Positions 1 to 10,084 of a DNA stretch of 64,000 nt are shown piece by piece; position 1 is the first letter of the stretch; each line of letters opens with the position of its first letter. The stretch lies in the NCBI RefSeq assembly GCF_900230215.1, contig NZ_LT907982.1, forward strand, positions 2,170,001 through 2,234,000, given 5' to 3'. The notes beneath the pieces are model-generated. The model searched no databases. It saw nothing but the letters and a program-made list of their open reading frames with translations, and was not told the origin of the DNA. Source of the stretch: Jatrophihabitans sp. GAS493 (GTDB taxonomy: Bacteria; Actinomycetota; Actinomycetes; Mycobacteriales; Jatrophihabitantaceae). A program made the position numbers and the translations under genes.

Positions 1-386
<386 letters not shown>

Positions 387-497
387 CGCCCCTAGGCCCC
401 CGACCGTGGCCTCAGCGGTGAGCGGATCGGGCACGGGCTGATCACGGCTGAGGCGTCCGCCGCAGATCTGGGATCTCGGCTCTGACGGCGCCGGGAG

Positions 498-1199
498 TTG
501 GCTACCCTAATTGACGTGACCTTCGTTCCGCACCGCCGGCGTCTGCTGGAGAGCACCGAGGACGCGGAGCCGATGAACTGGGCCCGCGCTCTGCTGCTGA
601 TGGGCATCGCCGCCGGCGTGCTCTGGGTCATCGAGATCGTGAACTGGACGCTCGATCAGCGACTGGATCGCTTCGGCCTTCGCCCTCGCGAACTCGCGGG
701 GCTCGAGGGTGTCGTCACGATGCCGTTCCTGCACTCCGGCCTGTGGCCGCTGCTGTCGAACACCCCGGCCTTCATCGTCCTCGGCTGGGCCGTACTCATC
801 TCCGGCCTGCGCGTCTGGGCGGTATCCACGAGCCTCATCGTCGTGCTCGGTGGGCTGCTGACCTGGTTCGTCGCCCCGAGCGGCCTGATCATCGGGGTCA
901 GCTCGCTCGTCTTCGGGTGGCTGGGCTACCTGCTGGCCCGCGCCTTCTTCTCCCGCAGGCTCCTCTGGATCATCGGGGCCGTCGTCGCGGCCTTCATGTT
1001 CAGCGGCCTCTTCGCCGGCCTCATCCCGTCGGTGAACAGCAACAGTTCCTGGCAGGCCCACCTCTGCGGGTTCGTCGCCGGTCTCTTCGTCGGCTGGCTG
1101 CTTCACCCGCGCAAGCAGAAGCGACTGCCGCTGCCCGCCAAGGGCAAGCTGCGCAGCTCCGGGCCGGCCGAAGGCACTGCCCCGGCGCCGACCTCATGA
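498..1199 (+). CDS. Rhomboid family intramembrane serine protease
   Basis: Integral membrane protein of about 233 aa with around six hydrophobic segments. The expected rhomboid catalytic pair is visible: Ser135 in G-V-S-S-L-V-F-G and His188 in QAHLCG, both inside predicted membrane helices. Rhomboids cleave transmembrane substrates within the bilayer; the substrate here is unknown. The start is uncertain: TTG at 498 gives the longest form, with GTG at 516 and ATG at 573 in frame; the ATG has a GGAG about 5 nt upstream and would begin just before the first helix. The stop overlaps the murI start (ATGA), so the two are cotranscribed, as in M. tuberculosis Rv1337-Rv1338. Confidence 0.85.
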   Translation: MATLIDVTFVPHRRRLLESTEDAEPMNWARALLLMGIAAGVLWVIEIVNWTLDQRLDRFGLRPRELAGLEGVVTMPFLHSGLWPLLSNTPAFIVLGWAVLISGLRVWAVSTSLIVVLGGLLTWFVAPSGLIIGVSSLVFGWLGYLLARAFFSRRLLWIIGAVVAAFMFSGLFAGLIPSVNSNSSWQAHLCGFVAGLFVGWLLHPRKQKRLPLPAKGKLRSSGPAEGTAPAPTS

Positions 1200-2041
1200 G
1201 CGCCCCCATCACGGCCGAATCACCGATCGGGATCTTCGACTCCGGCGTCGGTGGCCTCACCGTCGCCCGCTCGATCCTCGATCAGCTGCCGAACGAGACG
1301 CTCCTCTACGTCGGCGACACCGCACACTCGCCGTACGGGCCGAAGCCGCTGGCCGACGTTCGGCGCTACTCCCTCGAGGTGATGGACGAGCTGGTCGCGA
1401 CCGGTGTGAAGGCGCTCGTGATCGCCTGCAACAGCGCCAGTGCCGCCTGCCTGCGCGACGCCCGGGAGCGTTACGACGTGCCCGTGGTCGAGGTAATTCT
1501 CCCCGCCGTCCGCCGGGCCGTGGCCGCCACCCGCAACGGCAAGATCGGGGTCATCGGAACCGTCGCGACGATCACCAGCGGGGCGTATCAGGACCTCTTC
1601 GCGGCCGCCCCCGGCGTCGAGGTCTCGGCCGCCGCCTGCCCGCGCTTCGCCGAGTTCGTCGAGCGGGGGGTGACCAGTGGCCGGCAGCTACTCGGACTGG
1701 CCGAGGCTTATCTGGCGCCGCTCAACCATGCGGGCGTCGACACCGTGGTGCTCGGCTGCACGCACTACCCGCTGCTCACCGGGCTCCTCTCGGTGGTTCT
1801 CGGCGATCAGGTCACGCTCGTCTCCAGCGCCGAGGAGACGGCGAAGGACATTTACCGCGTGCTGCTGAGCGACGACCTCCTGCGCCCAGACGATGCGCCG
1901 CCACCGCAACACATCTTCCGGGCCACCGGCTCGGGCGAGATGTTCACCAAGCTCAGTCACCGATTCCTCGGCCCGGACATCATCGATGTCGACGCGGCGG
2001 CCGCGACCGCCGGCCTGCCGTTGCCGTCGGTGCGCGCGTAG
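1196..2041 (+). CDS. murI: Glutamate racemase
   Basis: A 281-aa enzyme that interconverts L- and D-glutamate in the cytoplasm, supplying D-Glu for peptidoglycan. Motifs are complete: [12 protein letters not shown] near the N-terminus, catalytic Cys78 in ACNSASA, and catalytic Cys188 in GCTHYPLL. The length is normal for the family. The ATG at 1196 overlaps the rhomboid stop by 4 bp and begins the conserved domain, so longer upstream readings in this frame are rejected. It lies in the cysM-rhomboid-murI-Rv1339 block. Confidence 0.96.
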   Translation: MSAPITAESPIGIFDSGVGGLTVARSILDQLPNETLLYVGDTAHSPYGPKPLADVRRYSLEVMDELVATGVKALVIACNSASAACLRDARERYDVPVVEVILPAVRRAVAATRNGKIGVIGTVATITSGAYQDLFAAAPGVEVSAAACPRFAEFVERGVTSGRQLLGLAEAYLAPLNHAGVDTVVLGCTHYPLLTGLLSVVLGDQVTLVSSAEETAKDIYRVLLSDDLLRPDDAPPPQHIFRATGSGEMFTKLSHRFLGPDIIDVDAAAATAGLPLPSVRA

Positions 2042-2069
2042 CGCTGGTACCGGGGAGCGACGGTTCGCG

Positions 2070-2810
2070 ATGAAGCTGACCATCCTCGGCTGCTCGGGCA
2101 CCGTACCCGGCCCCGACTCACCGGCCTCGGGGTACCTCGTCGAGCACGAGGGCTTCCGGCTGCTCCTCGATCTCGGGCAGGGGGCGTTGGGCGCGCTGCA
2201 GCGCTTCGCCCGGCCCGAGCAGATCGACGCGTTGTTGGTGTCGCACCTGCACCCCGATCACTTCATCGATATGACCGGACTGGCCACCTATCTGCGGTGG
2301 GGTCCCGCCCGGCTGTACCGGCGCCTGCCGGTGATCGGCCCGGTTGATACCGAGGCCCGCCTCTCTGCGGCCTGCGGCGACCCGGGTCACCCCAACGATC
2401 TCAGCGAGATCTTCGATTTCCGAACGCCGACGGATGGGGAACTCGGCCCGTTCCAGCTTGATTTCGCACGAATGCGTCATCCGATCGCCTGCGACGGCGT
2501 CCGTATCTCGGCCGGCGGACGCAGCCTGGTCTACAGCGGCGATACCGGCCCGACCAAGGCCCTGGTGACGTTGGCCCGGGACGCCGACCTGCTGCTCTGC
2601 GAAGCGGCCCTGGAGCCCGGTCAGGTGCTGCCGGAGCTGCACCTGACCGGTCGCGAGGCGGGCGAGCATGCGGCCGCCGCCGGAGTCGGGCGGTTGATCG
2701 TGACGCATGTGCCGCCGTGGGTCTCCCGCACCCAGGCGGCCGACGAAGCGCAGCAGACGTTCGATGGTCCGGTAACCGCCGCTCAGCCCGACGCCGGCTA
2801 CGAACTCTGA
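2070..2810 (+). CDS. Rv1339-type metallo-beta-lactamase-fold hydrolase (putative cyclic nucleotide phosphodiesterase)
   Basis: A 246-aa MBL-fold protein with the metal site H59-L-H61-P-D63-H64 and later ligands in RHPIACDG, YSGDTG and THVPP. It is positionally and structurally equivalent to M. tuberculosis Rv1339, which has been reported as an atypical cAMP phosphodiesterase; related members include tRNase Z-like enzymes. The ATG at 2070 starts the MKLTILGCSG strand typical of the family. It is 28 bp behind murI and probably in the same operon. The cyclic-nucleotide activity is inferred from the homologue only. Confidence 0.82.
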   Translation: MKLTILGCSGTVPGPDSPASGYLVEHEGFRLLLDLGQGALGALQRFARPEQIDALLVSHLHPDHFIDMTGLATYLRWGPARLYRRLPVIGPVDTEARLSAACGDPGHPNDLSEIFDFRTPTDGELGPFQLDFARMRHPIACDGVRISAGGRSLVYSGDTGPTKALVTLARDADLLLCEAALEPGQVLPELHLTGREAGEHAAAAGVGRLIVTHVPPWVSRTQAADEAQQTFDGPVTAAQPDAGYEL

Positions 2811-2820
2811 CCCGCCGGGC

Positions 2821-3222
2821 TCAGCTGAGCAGCGAGAGGCGCACTTGGCGCACGGCGTTGTCGACGTTCGTGTCCACCAGGCAGATCGATTGCCAGGTGC
2901 CGAGCTGCAGCCGCCCGCCGACGACCGGCACCACAGTTGACGGGCTGATGAACGCGGGCAGGACGTGATCACGCCCGTGTCCGGGTGAACCGTGCCGATG
3001 TGACCAGCGATCATCGGTCGGCAGTAGCTCACGCAGGATCGAGAGCAGATCCTCGTCCGACCCGGCCCCCGTCTCCAGAATCGCCACGCCGGCGGTCGCG
3101 TGCGGGACGAAGACATTGAGCAGCCCGTCGCCGTGGCCGGCGACGAAATGGCTGCATTCGCCGGTGAGATCGTGGACCTGCGCCCGGGACCCGGTACGAA
3201 CCTGAATGGTTTCACTCAACAT
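2821..3222 (-). CDS. YjbQ family protein (UPF0047)
   Basis: A 133-aa protein of the YjbQ/UPF0047 family. Family landmarks are FVPHATAGVAI, the histidine-rich GHGRDHVLPAF, the PVVGGRLQLGTWQ stretch and a closing VDTNVD. Members form trimers and have been associated with a weak thiamine-phosphate synthase-like activity; the cellular role is not established. The start at 3222 is preceded by GGAGGG, 1-2 nt further than ideal. It is convergent with the Rv1339-type gene (10 bp apart) and divergent from the SARP-type regulator. Confidence 0.85.
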   Translation of the reverse strand: MLSETIQVRTGSRAQVHDLTGECSHFVAGHGDGLLNVFVPHATAGVAILETGAGSDEDLLSILRELLPTDDRWSHRHGSPGHGRDHVLPAFISPSTVVPVVGGRLQLGTWQSICLVDTNVDNAVRQVRLSLLS

Positions 3223-3297
3223 CCCTCCATCCTGCCGTGGTCGGTGTTTCGTCCGTCGCCGGCCAACCACCAGATGGCGGTGAGGCAGACTTGTCCC

Positions 3298-6200
3298 ATG
3301 CAGGTCGCCGTGTTGGGAACGCTCGAAGTGCGCGTCGCCGGGCAGACCCACGGGATCTCCGGTGCCCGACTACGGGTGCTGCTCGTCGCACTCGCCCTGC
3401 GCGCTGGGCGCAGTGTCTCGGCGGCCGCCCTGGCCGATGCTCTCTGGGGCGATGAACAGCCCACCGACGTCACCAATGCTCTGCAATCCCTGGTCTCGCG
3501 GCTGCGCCGCACGCTCGGCGATGGTTCCCTGATCCAGCAGCAGCCCGGTGGCTATCGGCTGATCGCCGAATACGTGGACGCGGCCCAGTTCGCCGAGCTG
3601 ACCAGCCGCGGGCGCGAAGCGCTGCGACGCGGCGACCCGACGGCGGCCGATGAACTGCTGCGCGAAGCGCTCGATCTATGGCGGGGTGAGAACCTGGCCG
3701 AGGCCGACTCCTTCGCTCAGGAGGCGCACCGGCTGCGCGAACTGCGGGCCGAGGCGTTGAGTTTGCGAATCGACGCCGACCTCGCCCTCGGACGGCACGC
3801 CGAGGTGGTCAGCGAGCTGGACGGGTTGGTTGCCCACTATCCGTTGCGAGAACAGTTCGCCGCTCAGCTGATGACCGCCCTGGCCCGCTCCGGACGCCCG
3901 GCCGAGGCGCTGGCCGTCTTCGACCGAGTGCGCACCACCCTGGCCGACGAGCTCGGGATCGACCCGTCTCCGGCCTTGACCGCGGTGCACCTGCGGATCC
4001 TGCGGGCCGACGAGGCGCCGCTGCCGACGCCGACACCTCCAACTCCCACTCCGACGCCGGCTCCAGAACAGGCATCCGACCCGCGGCACACCAACCTGCG
4101 CTCCCAGGTGAGCAGCTTCTTCGGCCGTGACGTCGAAGTGGCCCGGATCGGCGAACTGCTGGGGGAGTCCCGGCTGGTGAGTGTGGTCGGGCCGGGCGGG
4201 GCCGGAAAGACCCGGTTGGCCACGGAGGCCGCGGCCGGGCTCATCGACGAGGTGCCGGACGGAATCTGGCTGGCCGAACTGGCGTCGGTCAGCGACGGAG
4301 CCGACGTGCCGCAGACGGTCCTGGATTCTCTGGGGATTCGCGAATCGATCCTGGTCGAGCGGGGCGGCAAGCCGATCACTCGTCGTGATGCGATGAGCCG
4401 GCTGCTGGAAGACCTGCGCACCAAGGAGCTGATCATCGTGCTCGACAACTGCGAGCACGTCGTCGAGGCGGCGGCCGAGGTCGCCGACCAGCTGCTGGCC
4501 CACTGCCCGGGGCTGCGGATTCTCGCGACCAGCCGGGAACCGCTCGGCATCGTCGGTGAGTCGCTGGTTGCGGTACCGCCGCTCGGGCAGCCGGCCCCGG
4601 ACGCGACGCCGGAGCAGGCGTTGCAGTTCCACGCCGTCCAGTTGCTGGTCGACCGGGCGACCGCCGTCCAGCCCGACTTCCGGGTCGACGAATCCACCGT
4701 GGCTGATGTCATCGAGATCGTGCGTCGCCTCGACGGCCTGCCGCTCGCGATCGAGCTGGCCGCGGCCCGACTGCGCACCCTCTCCGTACGCGAGGTGGCC
4801 GCCCGTCTCTCTGACCGCTTCCGGCTTCTCACCGGCGGCAGCCGGACCGCGCTTCCCCGCCATCGCACGCTGCGAGCGGTGGTCGAGTGGAGTTGGGACC
4901 TGCTGAGCGACCCGGAGCGGCTGCTCTGCGAACGCCTGGCGATTTTCCCGGCCGGCGCGACTCTGGACAGCGCCGAGGCGGTCTGCAGCGGGGATGGGGT
5001 TGAGCGGGCCGACATGCTCGACCTCCTCTCGTCGCTGGTCGACAAGTCACTGCTGCAGCGCAGCGGAGCCGACGGCACCCGCTACCGAATGCTGGAGACG
5101 ATCCGCGAGTTCGGAGTCGAGCGGCTGGCCAATCGTGGCGAGACGCCGGCGATGTTCGCCCGGCACGCCCGCTACTTCGCCGCCCTGGTGCACCGGGCGC
5201 AGCCTCACCTGCATGAGGCGGGCCAGTTGCGTTGGATCGCGCTGCTCGAGGCCGAGCGCGACAACATCCTCACCGCTCTGCGCAGTTTCGGCGCCCAGGA
5301 ACAGGCGCAAGAGGCGGTGCGGTTGGCCATCGACATCGGCTGGTACTGGATGCTCGTCGGCAAGAACCGGGAGGTCGCCACCTGGATCGGTTACGCGCTT
5401 TCAATACCGGGGGAGGTGGACGACGCCGCGCGAGCGCTCGCCGACGCACTCAACGCCATCGGCACCCTCTCGATCGACGCCGAGCTCGATTTCAACGGGG
5501 TTGAGCAGGGTCTGGCCCGGTTGGCTGACGTGGGCCACCGGCTTGGTGAGATCGACCTCTCCGAGGAGCCGATGGCCATCATGCTGCGGCCGGTGCTGGC
5601 GATGTTCGGAGGCGACGACGACAAGTTGGAGGGTCTGCTCGAGGAGGCGCTGCAGAACCCGGACCCCTGGGTACGGGCCGCGGTCCGGGTTTTCCGTACC
5701 AATCTGGCCGAGAACCAGGGTGATCTGGAGACGATGCGTAGCGACGCCGGTATCGCGCTTGCCGAGTTCCGTCGACTCGGTGAGCGCTGGGGTCTGGCCA
5801 ACTGCCTGCAGGTGATGGGGCTGGTGCACACCCTCGACGGTGATCTCCTCCTCGCCGCGGAAGCGTATGAGGAGGCCCTCGCCCTGGCCGCTGAACTGGG
5901 TTCGAGTGAGGACCGGGCCATGCTTTGGATCCGGCTGGCCGACGTCCGAATGCGGCTGGGAGAGCCGGAGGCTGCGCGCGCAGCGGTGATGCAGGCCCAG
6001 GAGACGAGCGACAAATCCGGTTTCGGGATGGAGCAGATCCTCGTCGACTCCGTACTGGCTGACGTGGCCCGCATCAACGGCGACCTGGTCGAGGCGAGCG
6101 AGCGGCAGGCCGAGGCGCTGCGCCGGATGGAGCTGGTGCCGCATTCGCACCCGATCCAGGGGCACGGGGAGGCGATGATCGTCGCGATGGGGGCCAAGGC

Positions 6201-6540
6201 CGAACTCGGACTCGGCAATATCGAGCTGGCCCGGGAAATGCTGGCCCGGGCCTTCCGCGCCGGCGTCGGCACGACCGACATGCCGATTGTGGCGATCGTC
6301 GGCGTCGGGACCGCTGAGCTGGCCTACCAGCTGGAGAAGTACGGCGACGCGGCTGAGATCCTCGGCGCAGCGGCCCGGCTGCGCGGATCGCCCGACAGCA
6401 CACAGCTCGACATCCGACGACTCACCGAAGGACTGGTGGGCGCCCTCGGCCAGCAGCAGTTTGACGAGACCTACCAGAAAGGCCGGGCAACCGACCGCGA
6501 TGCGGCGATTGCCCGGCTCGATCCGGGGCTGCTTGACTAG
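3298..6540 (+). CDS. SARP/AfsR-type transcriptional regulator (wHTH-BTAD-NB-ARC-TPR)
   Basis: A 1080-aa regulator. Residues 1-90 are an OmpR-like winged helix, about 95-240 a bacterial transcriptional activation domain, then a Pro/Thr linker (PTPTPPTPTP). An STAND-type NTPase follows, with Walker A GPGGAGKT near 298 and Walker B LIIVLDNCEH near 378, and the C-terminal half is TPR-like helical repeats. Such proteins activate secondary-metabolism or stress genes by direct-repeat binding upstream of the -35 box. The ATG at 3298 begins the winged helix. It is convergent with a DrrAB-type exporter whose upstream region holds tandem repeats, so the exporter is a possible target (inference). Confidence 0.9.
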   Translation: MQVAVLGTLEVRVAGQTHGISGARLRVLLVALALRAGRSVSAAALADALWGDEQPTDVTNALQSLVSRLRRTLGDGSLIQQQPGGYRLIAEYVDAAQFAELTSRGREALRRGDPTAADELLREALDLWRGENLAEADSFAQEAHRLRELRAEALSLRIDADLALGRHAEVVSELDGLVAHYPLREQFAAQLMTALARSGRPAEALAVFDRVRTTLADELGIDPSPALTAVHLRILRADEAPLPTPTPPTPTPTPAPEQASDPRHTNLRSQVSSFFGRDVEVARIGELLGESRLVSVVGPGGAGKTRLATEAAAGLIDEVPDGIWLAELASVSDGADVPQTVLDSLGIRESILVERGGKPITRRDAMSRLLEDLRTKELIIVLDNCEHVVEAAAEVADQLLAHCPGLRILATSREPLGIVGESLVAVPPLGQPAPDATPEQALQFHAVQLLVDRATAVQPDFRVDESTVADVIEIVRRLDGLPLAIELAAARLRTLSVREVAARLSDRFRLLTGGSRTALPRHRTLRAVVEWSWDLLSDPERLLCERLAIFPAGATLDSAEAVCSGDGVERADMLDLLSSLVDKSLLQRSGADGTRYRMLETIREFGVERLANRGETPAMFARHARYFAALVHRAQPHLHEAGQLRWIALLEAERDNILTALRSFGAQEQAQEAVRLAIDIGWYWMLVGKNREVATWIGYALSIPGEVDDAARALADALNAIGTLSIDAELDFNGVEQGLARLADVGHRLGEIDLSEEPMAIMLRPVLAMFGGDDDKLEGLLEEALQNPDPWVRAAVRVFRTNLAENQGDLETMRSDAGIALAEFRRLGERWGLANCLQVMGLVHTLDGDLLLAAEAYEEALALAAELGSSEDRAMLWIRLADVRMRLGEPEAARAAVMQAQETSDKSGFGMEQILVDSVLADVARINGDLVEASERQAEALRRMELVPHSHPIQGHGEAMIVAMGAKAELGLGNIELAREMLARAFRAGVGTTDMPIVAIVGVGTAELAYQLEKYGDAAEILGAAARLRGSPDSTQLDIRRLTEGLVGALGQQQFDETYQKGRATDRDAAIARLDPGLLD

Positions 6541-6561
6541 TCCTCGGTGTAGCTAACTGCT

Positions 6562-7428
6562 TTAGGCGCGACGCTTGTAGGCCCGCAACGCGAGCGGGAC
6601 GAAGACCACCAGCAGGATCGCCATCCACAGAAACGTCCAGGCCAGATCGACGGCGACCGGACCACCGATCAGCAACCCGCGGTCGGCGTTCACCAGGTGG
6701 GTGATCGGGTTGGCCTTGACGAAGGCCTGCAGCCAGCCCGGCATCGTGGCGGTGTCGACGAAGGTGCTGCTGCCGAAGGAGAGCGGCAACACCAGCAGGA
6801 ACATGAAACCCTGCACCGCTCCCGGCGTGCGTGCCTTCATGCCGACGAAGACGGAGATCCAGCAGAAGCAGAGCGCGAAGGCCATCGACAGGCCGAGAGC
6901 GGAGGCCAGTGCGTACGGATTGGTCTCGATGCGGAATCCGATGATGTACCCGAAGCCGAGAAATATGGCGAAGAGCAGCAGGTAGCGCACCACGTCGGCC
7001 AGCACGGCGCCGACCAGGGGAGCCGAACGGGCAATCGGGAGTGACCGGAACCGGTCGAAGACGCCCTTCTCGATGTCGGCATTGAGGTTCTGGCCGAGGG
7101 CCACACCGGCCATGGCGATCGACTGGCCGAGCAGACCCGGCAGCAGGAACTGCAGGTACTGGTGCTGCGACCCCTGGCCGATGGCCCCGCCGAAGATGTA
7201 GGTGAAGAGCAGCAGGAAGATCACCGGCTGCAGCGTCACATCGACCAGGGCCTCCGGCGTGCGTAGCGTCTTGATCAGGCTGCGCTTGGCCAGCGCCATC
7301 GAATGGCGAAGCACCGCGAAGCGGCGGGGGGCGGCTGCGGTGGCGGCCGCCGGCATCGGAGCGTTCGGACGCTCCGGCGTGGAGAGGCGCCCCGGCTGGG
7401 GTGCTGGGTCGGAGATGGTGACGGTCAT
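6562..7428 (-). CDS. ABC-2 type transporter permease, DrrB-like
   Basis: A 288-aa membrane protein with about six transmembrane segments after a Pro/Ala-rich cytoplasmic N-terminus of roughly 45 residues. The layout and phrases such as PGLLGQSIAMAGVALG and EKGVFDRFRSLPIARSA are typical of the daunorubicin-resistance DrrB family of ABC-2 permeases. It would form the membrane channel with the ATPase encoded just upstream; the start overlaps that gene's stop by 4 bp. The exported substrate, a drug or lipid, is unknown. Confidence 0.88.
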   Translation of the reverse strand: MTVTISDPAPQPGRLSTPERPNAPMPAAATAAAPRRFAVLRHSMALAKRSLIKTLRTPEALVDVTLQPVIFLLLFTYIFGGAIGQGSQHQYLQFLLPGLLGQSIAMAGVALGQNLNADIEKGVFDRFRSLPIARSAPLVGAVLADVVRYLLLFAIFLGFGYIIGFRIETNPYALASALGLSMAFALCFCWISVFVGMKARTPGAVQGFMFLLVLPLSFGSSTFVDTATMPGWLQAFVKANPITHLVNADRGLLIGGPVAVDLAWTFLWMAILLVVFVPLALRAYKRRA

Positions 7429-8465
7429 GCGACGGCCCCTTCACTCAGTTGGGCGGAGTTGGTCGCGGAGTCGGGCGCGGTGTCGGTCGCGGTGTGGTGC
7501 GCCGGACCGGCCGACTGGGTGGAGTTTCGGGTGCCGGTGAGGGAGAAGAAGACCTCGTCCAGACTCGGCAGGTGCAGGGAGAGTTCGGTGACGGCGATCC
7601 CGGCGCTGCTCAGCCGGCTGACCGTCGCAGCCAGCGCGCCGTCGTCGGGGACCGAGACGCTGACGATGCCACGGGCCGGCGACTCGGGGCGGGCCTGGGC
7701 CACCTCGGCCAGGATGCTCGAAACCTCGTCGACGCGCGTCACATCCACCGGCCGCACGGTCAGCGTCTGCCCGCCGACGACCCGCTTCAGGCCGTCCGGG
7801 GTGTCGTGGGCGATGACGTGACCGTGGTCGATGACCGTGATCTCATCGGCCAGGGCGTCGGCCTCCTCGAGATACTGCGTGGTCAGCAGCACCGTCGAGC
7901 CGTCGGTGACCAGGTTGCGTACCACGTCCCACATGTCCTCCCGCTTGGCCGGGTCGAGGCCGGTGGTGGGTTCGTCCAGGAAGATGACGGACGGTCGTCC
8001 GACCAGCGAGGCGGCCAGGTCCAGGCGGCGGCGCATTCCGCCGCTATAGGTCTTAGCCATCCGGTTCGCGGAGTCCCGCAGATCGAACCACTCCAGCAGC
8101 TCGGCCGCCCGGGCCCGCGCGGCGCGGGCCGGCAGGTCGAGCAGTTGCCCGATGAGCACCAGGTTCTGGGTGCCGGTGAGATCCTCGTCGACCGACGCGT
8201 ACTGGCCGGTGAGGCCGATGCTCTGCCGGACCTCGAACGGATTCTTGGCGACGTCGAAGCCGGCCACCTGCGCGCGGCCGGCGTCGGCGCGCAGCAGGGT
8301 GGCGAGAATCCGGACGGCAGTCGTCTTGCCGGCACCGTTCGGGCCGAGCACGCCGAGCACCGTGCCCGGACGGGCAGCGAGGCTGACCCCGTCCAGGGCC
8401 AGCGTGCTGCCGGCACCCTTGCCGAATCGTTTGGTGAGGCCCACGGCCTCGATTGCATAAGTCAT
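7425..8465 (-). CDS. ABC transporter ATP-binding protein, DrrA-like
   Basis: A 346-aa ATPase. It has Walker A GPNGAGKTT at 41-49, the signature YSGGMRRRLDLAASL, Walker B VIFLDEPTTGLD and the H-loop region VLLTTQYLEEAD. The C-terminal domain of about 100 residues after the ATPase core is the DrrA-type regulatory extension. It is translationally coupled to the DrrB-like permease. The ATG at 8465 starts the MTYAIEAVGLTKRFG strand; 13 further residues upstream in frame look non-coding. It is divergently arranged with rph across about 210 bp. Confidence 0.92.
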   Translation of the reverse strand: MTYAIEAVGLTKRFGKGAGSTLALDGVSLAARPGTVLGVLGPNGAGKTTAVRILATLLRADAGRAQVAGFDVAKNPFEVRQSIGLTGQYASVDEDLTGTQNLVLIGQLLDLPARAARARAAELLEWFDLRDSANRMAKTYSGGMRRRLDLAASLVGRPSVIFLDEPTTGLDPAKREDMWDVVRNLVTDGSTVLLTTQYLEEADALADEITVIDHGHVIAHDTPDGLKRVVGGQTLTVRPVDVTRVDEVSSILAEVAQARPESPARGIVSVSVPDDGALAATVSRLSSAGIAVTELSLHLPSLDEVFFSLTGTRNSTQSAGPAHHTATDTAPDSATNSAQLSEGAVA

Positions 8466-8509
8466 GACACTGATACTGCGGCACGCCCCTGACACTCCGC
8501 GCACAGTTC

Positions 8510-8580
8510 GCTGACAGCATGAGCCGGCCCATGATCGGCGGCTGACAGCATCATCCGGCCATCATCGGCGGCCGACAGCT
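8510..8580. repeat. Tandem 30-31 bp repeats upstream of the DrrAB-type operon
   Basis: Three GCYGACAGC motifs start at 8510, 8541 and 8571, so the spacing is 31 and 30 bp, close to three helical turns. Between them the sequence CCGGCC..AT.ATCGGCGGC recurs at 8524 and 8555. This is a two-and-a-bit-copy direct repeat in the promoter-containing gap between the exporter (leftward) and rph (rightward). Phased direct repeats of this sort commonly bind regulators; SARP-type proteins bind direct repeats, and one is encoded next door. The regulatory role is inference. Confidence 0.6.
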
Positions 8581-8676
8581 ACGAAACAGCTACGGTGAAC
8601 GCGCGCAGAGCGGCGGCGGCGGCGACCCCGCCGCGTCCTCGAATCAGTGTCGGAGCTTCCCCGTACAGTGCAAATC

Positions 8677-9408
8677 ATGTCTAGCACTCAGCGCCCGGAC
8701 GGTCGCGCGGTCGACCAGCTCCGCCCGATCACCATCACCCGCAACTGGCAGGCCTACGCCGAGGGCTCCGCGCTCATCGAATTCGGCGAGACCAAGGTGC
8801 TCTGCGCGGCCTCGGTCGTGCAGGGCGTGCCGCGCTGGCGCAAGGGCAGCGGCCTGGGCTGGGTCACCGCGGAGTACTCGATGCTGCCGCGAGCCACCCT
8901 GACCCGCAACGACCGGGAGTCGGTACGGGGCAAGCTCGGCGGCCGCACCCACGAGATCTCCCGCCTCATCGGCCGAAGCCTGCGCGCGGCGATCGACCTC
9001 AAGGCCCTCGGGGAGAACTCGATCTCGCTCGACTGTGACGTCATCCAGGCTGACGGCGGCACCCGCACCGCCGCGATCACCGGGGCCTACGTGGCACTGG
9101 CTGACGCGGTGAGCTGGCTCGATGCGAAGGGGGCGCTGGCCAGCGCCAACCCGATCATCAACCCGGTCTCGGCGGTCTCGGTCGGAGTCATCGACGGGCA
9201 GCCCCGCCTGGACCTGATGTACGAGGAGGACGTCCGGGCCGAGACCGACATGAACGTCGTCGTCACCGGTTCCGGTGAGTTCATCGAGGTGCAGGGCACC
9301 GCCGAAGGTGCGCCGTTCCGTCGTGACGAGCTCGACGCGCTACTGGATCTGGCCGTCTCCGGCTGCGCACAGCTCGACGCGCTGCAGAGGCAGGCACTGG
9401 CCCGGTGA
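8677..9408 (+). CDS. rph: Ribonuclease PH
   Basis: A 243-aa phosphorolytic 3'-5' exoribonuclease that trims tRNA 3' ends and other RNAs, forming a hexameric ring. It opens with [13 protein letters not shown], has [16 protein letters not shown], the arginine-rich [17 protein letters not shown], and the family hallmark [19 protein letters not shown]. The ATG at 8677 is chosen because the domain begins four residues later; a GTG 30 bp upstream would add a non-conserved tail. Its stop overlaps the rdgB start (GTGA). Confidence 0.96.
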   Translation: MSSTQRPDGRAVDQLRPITITRNWQAYAEGSALIEFGETKVLCAASVVQGVPRWRKGSGLGWVTAEYSMLPRATLTRNDRESVRGKLGGRTHEISRLIGRSLRAAIDLKALGENSISLDCDVIQADGGTRTAAITGAYVALADAVSWLDAKGALASANPIINPVSAVSVGVIDGQPRLDLMYEEDVRAETDMNVVVTGSGEFIEVQGTAEGAPFRRDELDALLDLAVSGCAQLDALQRQALAR

Positions 9409-10043
9409 GCGACCCGGCGAAGGTGCTACTGGCCACTCGCAACGCCAAGAAGCTCGGTGAGCTCCGGCGGATTCTCGAGCCGCTGGTGAGTGTTACCGTG
9501 CTCGGCCTCGATGACGTCGCGGAGTACGAAGAAGTCCCGGAGACCGGGGCGACCTTCGCCGAGAATGCGCTGCTCAAGGCTCGGGAAGGGGCCAAGCACA
9601 CCGGCCTCGTCACCGTCGCCGACGACTCCGGCCTGGAGGTGGATGCCCTCAACGGCATGCCGGGGGTGCTCTCGGCTCGCTGGGCCGGGCGGCACGGCGA
9701 CGACGAAGCGAACCTGAAGCTGGTGCTGGCCCAACTGGGTGACACGCCCGACGATCGCCGCGGCGGACGCTTCGTCTGCGCCGCTGCGCTGGCCTCCCCG
9801 TCCGGGGTCGAACACGTCGAGCTGGGAACGATGCCCGGCCGGCTGATCCGTGAACCGGTGGGCGCCAACGGCTTCGGCTATGACCCGATCTTCGTGCCTG
9901 AGGGGCAGCCGACAGCCTCGGGAGTGCCCGCAGATCGCACCAGTGCTGAGCTCGACCCCGCCGAGAAGGACGCGATCAGCCACCGGTCGGCGGCGCTTCG
10001 GGCGCTCCTGCCCTTTCTGCTCGAACAGTTCCCGAGCCGCTGA
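9405..10043 (+). CDS. rdgB: XTP/dITP pyrophosphatase (RdgB/HAM1)
   Basis: A 212-aa house-cleaning nucleotidase that hydrolyses dITP, XTP and similar non-canonical purine nucleotides to monophosphates, keeping them out of DNA and RNA. Visible motifs: [13 protein letters not shown] at the substrate-binding N-terminus, the metal-binding [26 protein letters not shown], and the closing [10 protein letters not shown]. It starts with GTG at 9405 inside the rph stop, so the pair is coupled as in many actinobacteria. Confidence 0.95.
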   Translation: MSDPAKVLLATRNAKKLGELRRILEPLVSVTVLGLDDVAEYEEVPETGATFAENALLKAREGAKHTGLVTVADDSGLEVDALNGMPGVLSARWAGRHGDDEANLKLVLAQLGDTPDDRRGGRFVCAAALASPSGVEHVELGTMPGRLIREPVGANGFGYDPIFVPEGQPTASGVPADRTSAELDPAEKDAISHRSAALRALLPFLLEQFPSR

Positions 10044-10084
10044 GGCCGGGCGAGTAATCAGGCGAGTGAGGGGCAAGAGCGACG

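Noticed and set aside
507-1106. 199-codon minus-strand frame
   Set aside because: Opposite the rhomboid gene; composition of Glu/Gly/Arg repeats typical of antisense frames.
1893-2069. N-terminal extension of the Rv1339-type hydrolase
   Set aside because: The extra codons overlap murI in another frame and do not resemble the family; ATG 2070 begins the conserved strand.
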